Assembly: GCA_903813345.2 (NCBI GenBank)
Contig: CAIIXF020000007.1
Span: 36,476,759 to 36,540,758 of the forward strand
Length of the DNA stretch: 64,000 nt
Source of the DNA: Owenia fusiformis
Lineage: Eukaryota > Annelida > Polychaeta > Sabellida > Oweniidae
Direction: 5' to 3'
The notes under the pieces were generated by a model. That model was not told the origin of the DNA and did not search any database. It saw only the letters and a program-made list of their open reading frames with translations. Below, in pieces: positions 27,201 through 39,200 of the stretch (positions within the stretch are counted from its first letter, which is position 1; each line of letters begins with the position of its first letter). A program made the translations under genes and the position numbers.

Positions 27201-30200
27201 ATTACGTGAACAGTGTAAGCTAAAAAGTAATTTATCTGTTTTTCAGATCTGTCGGTTGGCCTGGTAAATGTGTCAACAGACATTACGTGAACAGTGTAAG
27301 CTAAAAAGTAATTTATCTGTTTTTCAGATCTGTCAGTTGGCCTGGTGAATGTGTCAACAGACATAACGTGCACAATGTAAGCTAAAAATAATTTTTCTGT
27401 TTTTCAGATTTGTCAGTTGGCCTGGTGAATGTGTCAACTGATATTATTTGGAGAGCGACGGTGGTATGGCTTGTTGGGGGACCTGCCTGTAAATTGATCC
27501 GATTTTTGAATGTAAGCCAACTTTCTTGACACTTTTTCCTGAATACATCAATATTTGGGATATTTAAGCCAATTTTTTAACACCTTTTCCTGAACAAATC
27601 AATATTTGGGATATTTAAGCCAACTTTCTTGACACTTTCTCCTGAACAAATGAAAATTTGGGATATTTGGGTTAGTTTTCTTATTGATGTTCCGCTTAGA
27701 CTGTTCTCGTCATATTAAATAGCATGCTACAAGTTGTGATCATTTAATTCTGAACTAGTTTATTTTGAACTAGTTTATTTTATTTAACTGTACAATTTTA
27801 TGATAACATTGTAATAACATTTATTCATTTTAACTTCTTATATATGAAACGCATTAAACATTAACAATTTTAGACTGTTATTTCGGGGTTTTTAAGTATT
27901 TAATTTTAAGAATTTTAAAGTTGTTAATTTTTAGATGGATCGTTTTTTGACGTGGATTTCAATGTTCCTGTTTTAATTTATCTCAGCAAAGGTTTATTTG
28001 ATGATTGATTCATAAACTCCGTTTCAATAATCTGTGGTTAGGTTATTGTACATGTCAGTTTAATTTTACATGTAGCTATTGTACATACAATGCCATATTG
28101 TACCATAATTTAATAACAAAATAAAACAAAATATGAAACCGCATTTACATGTTTCATCAAATACAAAATGCCAACAGAGTAATTGAAACTTTATTGCTCC
28201 GTTTTATTGTTTTATGTTTGTGCAATTAAATTTAGTGATTAATGTTGTTCAGCTGTAGCTTTTATGTAGTTCATTCACATTCATTTCAATTCGGAATATA
28301 TCTGGTTTATTGTTAAACACGTCAGGCTCATATACAGTTTACACCGATTCCCTCCATGACATCTGTAAAATTACATTTGAGAGTATGTAGCAACGGTTGT
28401 CAATGTTTGAATGTTCATTGTGTTGGAAAATGACATAGATATAATCTCAAAACATAAAATTGAAGCCATAAATTGAAGTTCATGTTGCTACGACCCTTCC
28501 CTGTAGATCCTTCTTCAGCCAATGATCCGATCCGAATTTTATCAAATCTGACCAAGAAAAGGGAAAACCACAGAGGTTAGGAGATGACAGACGTAATAAC
28601 GTCTCTTGCTACAACTATTGTTTGTTCGAATTTTTTCGGGCTAGTTTCCGAATACCACAGGTCGTTGTGATGATTTAATCAATGTTAGCATATCCCTTTA
28701 TTTCTTTATTTTGATGTGAAGTAACAAGCTAGTATGCTTTTGGTTAACCCGCCAGATATTGATATTTATAAATATTATTCGAAGCATTTTAAGACATTTT
28801 TTAAATCCGCCATTAAATGACGTCATGTGTCTGTCAAGTTGACTAATCAGCGGCGATGTCATCTCAATACAAATTTACAGTATAGAAGTATGTCATCCCT
28901 GAACCCTGAGGCCTCCCCCTCTTTTGGACCCATGTAATTCTGAACAGGTTTATTTTGAACTATACAATTTTATTTATCGTCAACAATCGTTTCGAGTCAC
29001 TGCAGCTTCTGCATATTAATCTGACTTGATATGCAGTAAATATGCGAACAATGGAGATTTACGACCAGGAGTCTTACAGCAAAACCTAATCTTAATGCTT
29101 AATAGAAACGCTATTTAGAAAGGCTTGGTGACATCATAAATTGTACAGACTATGGAAAAAACACCTTTATCTATTGGACAAGCTATCATTATTTGATGCG
29201 GCAGGGTCTCTACTGCATGTGCTATTTGCCATGATTGCAGATTGCAAAATTTTCCCTTTACCGAATCCCATATGATACTATAGATTTTGCTGCTCATAAT
29301 TTCCAAATTGATTGCATCTGGTATGGGTCCTGGCCAATTTTTGTACTGCGGTTGAAGCAGATATTCAAATATCCAAATAAATGTAGCGGCTTTCCGTCTC
29401 CAAAACTGCACGCATAGTTGTTTATCTTTAAACGTGGGCATTAAGGGGTTCTCTTTCAAACTTGGACCCATTTCATACAAAGTAGAACCAATTTAAGGTA
29501 TATTTGTCCAATAGGACCCACATCTGGTGATCTTCCAGTGAAATAACGCGACCCACTTAAATAGCGACACGCCCCATATGAAAATACACCCCCTGGCGGG
29601 GTACTTTCTCGTTAACATTCTTAAGTTAATGGATTCTTAAGTTTATTGTTCTTCAAATATGACTTCATGATTTTAACTGAATAGCAGCATTGGACTTATA
29701 CGAGGGTTGTGCACTTTGATCTCATTTGAAAACTAAGCATTCGATCACCTCACTTTATGGACCACCCTCGTACATAGCAAAATAATATTACAAAAATTCA
29801 TCCTCGCATTGTTTGTTGTAATTCCCCAGCATTAGCTTTTGTGTATCCACAAAAGCTTTGCAATGAAATAAAATAAAAACAAACCATTATATTATAAATT
29901 GTTTTATTTTCCGGCTCTTCATAGACATAAAGTATTTTCAAATGGCATAAACACAAAGAAATGTTTCTCTTTCTCAAATAGAAACGATCAATTAAAAATT
30001 TCCGATGGCAATTTATAATCCAAGAGCATTAATTAAGTAAGGCATTGATAGCGCAATGTCAGATAAACAATGAATAAATGTAGTTTTGGAATGGCTTAAG
30101 GTGTGAACAAGCAAGTAAATTTGTTATCCGATATATTACATTTATTACAAGCTTTAAGTCACAATAATATGAAATTTTAACATTACTTTACATATTATTT

Positions 30201-33200
30201 TCGTGATTTATCCTGGTTTGTTCCCCATTTCTATAAACTTAATTTTTTATTTAGTTTTTAAAAGTTTAGTAAATGTTTGCAAAGGCATAGCCTTAATCGA
30301 ATGCCGAATTGTATTTGGTCAATGAATTCAGCGACTTTTGCTACTTTTACAGTGAACAGGACCACCACCTCTGATAACAACAAAACCCCTTTTTACCTCT
30401 AACATTTTTTGCCCTGGACACTTTTCGATTATTTCCGGTCATTTAATAGCCAACTACGGTGAGCAAATCATTGACGAGTCGCATCAAATTTTTGGATAAA
30501 CATTTTTAAAAATGTGTTTTTTGCCTCAATCGAGAGCAAAAATGAAACTTGATATACAATTTCAACTATTTTAACGTCTACAACCTCGGAGTAACCATAT
30601 GACGAGAAGTGACAATTTAGTATAACTTATGATTCTACGCATGAGAGAGTTAGTGTACTTCTATCTTTACTACTTCGTTGATTATCGTCACAAAAAGCAA
30701 TAAGCATAATACTTATGACTTCCATAACGTATTTTATTAATCTACTTCCTTCGATCACGGCATTAATATGGAACATTACGGATTGCAAAGATAAGTCCTA
30801 ATATCATAAATCATTGGGTTAGTTTAAAGCCGATGCTTTGTTATCAAGGTAAAAGGAATTAAAAAAGCATCTAGGTAAATCCGGAATAATCAGCAATATC
30901 CACATTTAAGCAGCTCTGTGTCGGTACCCTTTCCACATACTGCATTCATCCCCGGCTAGACAAACTATAATTAAAATTAGAGGAAATCCACCAATAACAA
31001 ATGACGTCATCATTTCCTGCCTATCGGCTGCTAACACTATTTTCGCACGACTTCTAACATTATTTTCGCACCTTTTAAAATTCCAATAAAAACCCATGGA
31101 CAATACAGATAGTACTCAGAGGGCATCCATATAGGACACTAGAGTTCATAACAATCCTCGTAAATACAAAAAACAAATACAATTGACATTAAGAAATCCC
31201 TGAAACATCATAAAACGGAAAAGTTATCGACTCATAAAGATTACCATAGTCCACTGTTCGACAATAGGACAATCCACAGAGAGATCTTAATTGTGATTAT
31301 GTATAATATCTGCGGAGGTTCCAACTTGGAGGTTCCCATTGGTATATTTTGACTCGACTATTTTAACCACCATACAAAGAAGATTGGCTCCCAGGGACAC
31401 AATTCGATATTTTCCAACAAGAAAAATATCAGAGTGTCGTTATTTTTTGATATTATTACTGACTATAAATTCATGAACAACAGTTGAAAAGATTTGAACT
31501 AATATCTCGATCACTCCTCGTGTGTTTTGGAATGATTTGTTAGGAAATAAGCCCAAAACTCGTGATTAAAATTCTGAAGTAAACAAAATTGCGGCTGTTT
31601 GAATCTTTTTTAATCACGACATCTCCATATATGGCCAAATATCGAGATTGAAGCCTGGGATCCAATACTCCTTGACCACAATAGTTGCTTTTTATATGTC
31701 GTCAACGTAAAAGTCAAAGATTACTCCTTGGGTATCTCATAAGAGCCTTGAGCTGAAAAAATTTTAATACCAAAACACAAATTAGACCCCCATATATGTG
31801 CAAATATGACACATTTATGAATATCGCTTTGAGAATTAGCGCTTGCATAACGTTCTGAGGCATTCTATAGGAGATAACAAAAATAACTCTATTTTTAATC
31901 TGAATGTCATCGCTATTTGCCATAAAGGACATCAATTTGTGATGTTTTATAGGATTAATACAGCCATCCGTCATCTCTTTGGAAATTACAGCGTAGTATT
32001 AGTTCATTAAGACTACTACATGCTAGACTTAAAACCATCGTTCACGCTTCAACACCATGATCAAAAATCAAAATATCTATTGATGGCACAAGCAGTGTGT
32101 TTATCTAAAACGATTGAAAATTACACGTATTAATACTTCATTAAGACTACTTCATGCTAGACGCCGAAAATCCATCGTTCACGCAATGGAGTCGTCATGA
32201 TCAAAAATGAAAATAAATATATTGATGTCACATAAATGACATATTTTCCAGTCAATGTCATACATGTATGCTGCCTATTGTGGGTCCCCCACTCAATTCA
32301 CTACTTTCTATCCCCCGTGTTTATTTGTGAGAAACTCGAGTCCAATTTTGATATATGTGGCGTCTCATTAGAAAATACGGTTCGCGGAACATGAAGTATG
32401 TGGACATGAATTCTAGTATGTGTCATTCGGAGTCCCCTAAATCAGTATAGAAAAAAATCAAAATCGATATTAGTTTTGATAATGAGAGAGTAAATAAACA
32501 GCTTATTGAGGATTAATTGAAAATATGATTTGGTCATCTATGGATAATTGATTCAAACAGAAAATCGACTGGGATAATTTAGAGAATAGACAATAATTGG
32601 GAGAGTATCAAGACTGTAATGACAATCCGAAGCTTCATATTGTAAGATGTGACAGGCCCGTAGTCAGGTGGGAGGAGGTACGAGCAACCCCCTCCCCCTG
32701 GCCAAAAATAATTAAAAAATCATGCAGTTTTCACCATTTTGAGCACTTTTAAGTGATTTTGGCCATTTTTGGACCAAACATTGTCAAAAGTGAATTTTTC
32801 AAAAAGTGACACCCCCTTGGCAAATCCTGGTTACGGGACTGTGTGAGATGACTAAAGGAGAAAGTTGATATTTTTTCTTTCTGTTATGAGCTGATGAGCT
32901 ATCTGTTCTCACGTTAGTTCATGTTTAAAGGCATTTTTACGACAGGTTTACATTTAGAGTTTGTTTTTCTTGCTGGGTTTCTTAACCGTTTTTGGTCCTC
33001 TACATTCGGCGCTTGTGCTTAGATATTCATGTTCCACTGCCGGTAAGTATTTGATCGGGGCAGGTACCGACTAATTATCATATTTGGGAAATATTACAAT
33101 GTTGAAGAATATTGGATGGGAAACTACAACATGTATTAATCCACCCCCTAAATAAATTCAATAATTTACCAATCAGACATTGATATTTTGATGTCGCCCC

Positions 33201-36200
33201 TTTCTGTGTAAAACCTTTCCGACATCGCCTCATTTCGTGATACGTCCATCCAAATTAAACATGATAGTCGACATATGTCACATAAATAGTATCTGCGTCT
33301 TTTATATAAGGTTTCTGTTGATCAAATCCCGTATACTTAAAGATGTAAATAGTGGCGAATGATTCGGAAATGCCTTGAGTACATTGGGCAAAACTGTTTT
33401 GAAGCCATTTTGGTTTAAGCTACTGCCATCATCATGAAATATTGCACTTCTGCAAACTCTACTTTGCGGACTAATAGCACAATATACCTTATATTTCGAA
33501 ATTGATTTTGAAAAGGATAGTCCATTTGCTATATTGCGTTCTGACACGAAAATTTAAAAATTGAAAATTTGAGTTGAAATTGAAATTGAGTTGTCCTCGT
33601 TACATAATCCCTCGGGCTATCTCTTCTTACAATAACAATGGCTAATGGCAATATCCCCCTGTCTCAATAATTGGATTATGTTGTAAATATTTATTTGATT
33701 AATTGATTTGATCAATTTGATTAATCTGGAAACAAGTCTGTAACTAATCTGATTCAGTTTTGCACTTTAAGTATATGATATGTCAATAGAATATTTTTAA
33801 GTTAATTTTTAATACTTTTTTAATAATTTTCCATTTGTGACAATTTTTAATGTATATATATATTTTTTTTTTTCACAGTACAAAATAAAGATGGTTGACT
33901 TTTCACCCTGTTTATCTAAGAATATTTATAAAGCCCCAAGTAATAATCAGGGTTTATTTGTGCCAACGTTGCAGATTTGGGCCGGCATTTATGGAATGGA
34001 TTATGCGTAGCTGGAAATAATGCATTTAGAATACCATAAATTTAAACGTACATGTACCTGAAAATGCGGATGTAGGCTTATGCAAAATCAATTTCCTATG
34101 AGAAATGGAAAATAAAGAATCCTACTTACGTCATACACTAAATAAAATCAAAGTCACAAAAATATATATATTTAATTGAACTCTTCAAGGACTAGTATAT
34201 CTGCCAATCCATCGATGTTAACCTAGAAATTACCGGCGTGTATGGAATGGGTTATGCGTAGCTGAAAATAATGCATTTAGAATACTATTAATTTTAAACG
34301 TTTCTGAACATTCGGATGTATGTAAAACCAATTTCCTATGAGAAAGGGAAAATTAAAGCATCCTACTTCCGTCATACAGTTACTAAAATCAAAGCAACAA
34401 AAATAAATATATATAATTGAACTTTTCAAGGACTAGTGTATCTGCCAGTACATCGACGTTAACCTAGAAATTATCGGGCATTATACTGAGTCAAGTTCAT
34501 ACATTTAGTTAGACATTTTAACGTAATCTTTCTAATCCCAATGGGAGTTTGAGAAATAAAGCACTGGATTAGAAATGTATGAGTTTTTTCCTGGGCTTCG
34601 AGGCTTTGGATAAGACACCTTGCTAGAATCACTAAAAGATGAACAGTTATTCACCTAACTTAATTGAAACATTTATATCAAATACTCATCGATGTAGAAG
34701 TTTGCACAAATATTTTTAATAAACAGTTTAAGAGACAAATTCCGATTAGGAGCATACTCATATGTCATATTCTGACTTCCTTTAAGGTCCTGATTAACAG
34801 TAAGGGTAGGAATTAAGTGGACGTGTCGGATACATGTTAATATGTCATAAATCATGTGCTATATGATAAAACTAATGAGGCAATGGGATATTCTATGTTT
34901 CGCTTGATTGTATTTTTTATTTTGTGGCTATGTTCAAGGCTATCAAGGCTATTAGATGTACGTATGATTAAATACCGTATCTTGATATTGCGCATGCGCG
35001 GTCCTGACAAAACAAGCGACATATCATGTACATGTAAAAGCAAGTTGTTATTCAAATACCAAAATAGTTTGTGCATTTAATAATAACGATTTTAGTTGTC
35101 TAACTACATGGACCTAAAGTCCCTCGTTGAAATTAAGTCAAAATAAATCATAAACATTTTTGGATCATGTCACAAAAGCAATGTCTGCATTGTAAGTAGA
35201 GAGATTTCGCTAAAAGTGGAAGCACTACATACTTAGTAGCCGAGACAACACAAGTCCGAAGTTTGTATACATGTATTTACTCTAATTTCTTCACTTTTAA
35301 GAGTCAAGTTACCACATTTTGCATGCACATTCCTTGGAGAGATCTAACATAGAATTTTAGTACTAGTGCTTTTGATTATAATTAATTTGTTAAATAATAG
35401 GAAAACATTTGATTTTGATTGGTCTATTATCAAAATTTTCCATTTTGTGCGACAGATGCAACATTTTGACATAATTAATAAAAATCCAAGTTATAAATGA
35501 CAGATACAATATGGTGTATCTAATCTTATTGACAATAACTATCATCCTAGTTATTTTTTGCCAGTCATGAGTCATCAGATCATACATTGGAAGTAAGCCT
35601 AAATTGAAATTTACATTCATTGATTGTGGCAAGTAGTGAATTGTCAAAAGAGTGTTAGAATCGCACCATTATATTGCCGCATTTTGGTGCTTCTTTTCCA
35701 TTTAAGGTCGTTTGGTACCATTCTGATGTCATAATATACCATCTGATGTCATAATATGGGGACCAAATTGAGGCACATGTTACAAGCTTTAAGATGATAC
35801 CAAATATGTCATCATTCATTTGATTAAAATGGTAACTGGAACAAGCTCAAAAGGTATGCCCCTCCCCTACCCCATCCATTTTCAGGCCATTGAAACACGC
35901 CAAAATCTCAAATAATGCAGGCATCTTCAGGGGTCGTTTTTGTCCCGTTTTGTTTAGAATATCATGTCTCTGCATACCATTTTTCTCGGATATGTCTCAA
36001 TTTCCTCAATTTCACTTGTGCTAAATAAAAAAATATTTGGTCATTTTGGAGTTAGTACACCAAAAGTAGAGACTTTTATCAATTTCGTCAAAATGTTGCA
36101 CTTGTTGCACAAAATGGCAGATTTTGGTTATAGACCAATCAAAATGAAATGCTTCCCTATGTTTTACATGTAGCTTTACGATATAAGTATACGTGAATTG

Positions 36201-39200
36201 ATTTACTTAAAGGTGTAGAAATGTGTATTCCGTCGAACAATTTTTATTTTCTTACTACCAAAAATGAATTACAAGTAATTTCTTTTTCAAAAAAACTTTT
36301 TTTATTTGGTGGATTGGGTAGTAATATTTCGTCATATACAAGTGTCCATGATCATAATTCCTTACGAACAGCTATGTCTGAATGAGATAAGTATTTACTT
36401 AATAGGGGATACTCTATATTATAAAACTCTCTAATACATGGCTAGTACCTAGCGGAAGTTTACCTGATCGGCTGGGTTAAAGTGAGTCATTAGCTAGAAT
36501 CTATAAGCTCAGCTTTTCAATTCTCAGTAATTTAATCTACGTAACAAGTGAGTATTTCCATCATGAATATATCAAATTTTAATTATGACTACGCCATGGC
36601 ATATCGCTGCTTACGAAACAGTATAAGAATCGCACGTAGCTATTTTCAGAAAAAATTCTGAAAAATGAAACCTATAATATGAACACGGAACTCTCTCGCT
36701 TATTTCCTTAGAGCTACTGGAGTATCCAATTATCCTGATAGCAGGTAATGAACGACAGAAACAAACACAAAATAGGCATTCGGGAGTGCTTTGAATTTAT
36801 TTTGTAATTTTCAGTAATGACAAATATTCTTCCTGTGTCATTAACGTCGAAAACAGACTCCCGAAATGGCAGTAAATTTTGTAACATCGAATTGAACATG
36901 TAAGGTTGATAGACGAGATTTCATTTGTGTACGAGTTTGTGACATCCGTACACGGATAATTAAAGAGCGAATCTGAGAAAATTTTCGAGGATCGCATAGC
37001 TAGAACATTGGCATATACTCATTTACTCCCAGAGAAATTGATTTTTTAATCTCTGCAATGATCTTTAATTACTGAAAGACCTAACGTGTAAGTTACTAAC
37101 ATAATATTGTACTTTAAGTCATTCTCGTTTTTCCAAAATGCTACCAGCTTCTTGTATGTATAATAACGTTGGACTAAGAATGTTCGTTTAATATCAGATT
37201 TGGAAAGTAACGATTTTTTCTACTGAAGAACATCCTGCTATAGATGATGAGTTTAATTAGGGGGAAAGGCCTTGTAAAGCTTAGCCGTAAATGCAGAAAG
37301 CACTTGATCCTCGATGAGTTGAATTGGGATTGACATCTTACGTAGTTGTTGAAACGTTTTTGCCAACAAATCTCTCATTTTACAGTGTCTCCTGAATTCA
37401 ATTTGGATTAGAGATTATATGTGTTTGGTGATATTTTGTATCTCCGAACAACTATAACAATATTAAGAAAAAATACTAAGATGCAAAGATGACAAGTGTT
37501 AATATACCATAGAATGAAAAAAATCCCGTTGCCAAACTTATCAAAGGAGTGTACTTTATTATTTTCCAGACTGTTGGGACGTACTCGTCTACTTTCCTAT
37601 TGGTTGCCATGTCCATAGATCGCCTTGACGCGATAGCCAGTCCGATGAACTTTACAGGGAAAGGTGAGACACAATTCTTCAATTCCAAAACTATGGAGCG
37701 AACATGGCTTAATTGACATTCACCCCGAGGATGATTGGCTCAAAGGGACGATACTTTTCTACAACGAAAATGTCAAAATGTTGTTACAAACAGATGAATT
37801 GATTACCGTCATCAATTTTATAATTTGGGCTTCTTTTGTCATTCAGACTCTCAGTAAAAAGCCTTGTGCTTGATATCAACTTTAATTTATTCATTGAGAA
37901 GTTGGCCTAAGTCTTAGATTCAAACTAAAACTGTTAAAAAACGCGAATAATCCAGCGTCATGATCCAAAACTGAATCCAGCACGTCATTCAGCTTTCAAA
38001 GGAAAGTATTGAGTTGGCAAAAATCTGTTACAAATTCTTACAACTTCCAATAACTTAACAAATAATGTTTAGACTTCAATTCCTTTCAAACTCATCTACA
38101 AATTCTCAGAAGTAAAAGTCTCACTTAAAACTTGAGATTTGACCTTCAATGAACTTATCAAGGTCAAAAAGCTCATAAAAGGTCTTTTCAACTTGTTTTT
38201 TCAAAATCATTTGAAAATTCTCAGAAGTTCAAATCTGACTCTAGATCTGAGATTCGACCTTTAATTACCTTCTTAAGGTCAAAAGGGTCCTTTTTCAACT
38301 TGCTCCAAATTTCAGAAATTCCAATCTGATAAATACTTCTCATATATATCTGAGATATACTTTTTCCTCGTTCATTTCACTACCGTCCATGAATAGTACA
38401 TACAGTTTACAGTAAGATTGCAGCACATGTTGCACTTTGAAACTACCAGTGTCATGTACATCAATGTTGACACTAAAAGGTATACGTTACTTAAATCAAT
38501 GACCTTCATAAAAGGTACTTTTACGTGGCGCAAGTGTGGTAGCATGTATACAACAATATATGACCGGAGAAAACTTGGTTATGTAAAATATCATATTTCT
38601 TATTAATAACTATCTCGGACAATGTTTTATAGACATTGCAGCCTTCTAAACATCTCAGTTGTTGATGCAGGATTTTTATCACTTGTTTTGCAAATATGTA
38701 CAGAGATTGACATAGAGAAACGCATTCCTGTTACATACTCGTTACGTAAACTAGCAATCTAACAGTTCGAGGTTGTCACCAACGGTCACGGAAACCCCCA
38801 TAAAATGCTAGATACCTGTATATTGATCGTTTGACCTTGACTTATTCTTAAATTTAGGTGAACTTGTCCAAAGGCCTTAAAACGCCAAATACCAAGATAT
38901 TCACCTTTGAACTCGAGAGGACCTTGACCAATGAACATTGACTTTGTCCTCAGGTCACCTAATCACTGGTCGCTAAGGGTCAAAGCAGCTCCAGGCCCCA
39001 ATCTTAAATCCTAAATACCTAGATATTGACTTTTGACCTAGGATTGACCTTGTCCTCCGGACCACCTAATTATTGGTCGCCAAGGGTCTAAACAGCCCAA
39101 AATGCATTTAAGCACTAAATATCAAGATTTTGACCTTTGACCTTGAAATGACAGGTCACCTAATCACGGGTGCTCAATGGTCACATCACAGACCGAGGGT

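Larger units (their letters stand above)
24222..27407 (+). other. Gene A intron 2
   Basis: Begins with the 24440-24815 tandem repeat and ends with the 81-bp exon 3 array. A short element at 26091-26165 recurs at 41152-41220. No coding exon seen in between. Confidence 0.75.
27512..37569 (+). other. Gene A intron 3, 10 kb
   Basis: Starts with the 52-bp repeat. Carries repeats at 31460, 31990, 32650, 33981 and 35397, and ends with a transposon terminus 16 bp before exon 4. The 121- and 65-codon - strand frames near 29115 and 30906 show no recognisable domain. Confidence 0.72.

Noticed and set aside
27140-27373. 77-residue - strand frame with three repeats of a 27-residue unit
   Set aside because: It is the antisense reading of the 81-bp exon 3 array; 81 is a multiple of three, so the frame stays open.
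26905-27407. CRISPR-like regular repeat array
   Set aside because: Units are contiguous 81-bp duplicates without unique spacers, in a eukaryotic intron.
29115-29480. 121-residue - strand frame
   Set aside because: The composition is unremarkable and no family is recognised; it lies within intron 3 of gene A.
30906-31103. 65-residue - strand frame with a hydrophobic segment
   Set aside because: No recognised domain, no splice support and no second exon. It may be a repeat remnant.
35390-36173. Two similar short proteins on opposite strands (85 and 69 residues)
   Set aside because: They are translations of the two inverted repeats of one element, not genes.
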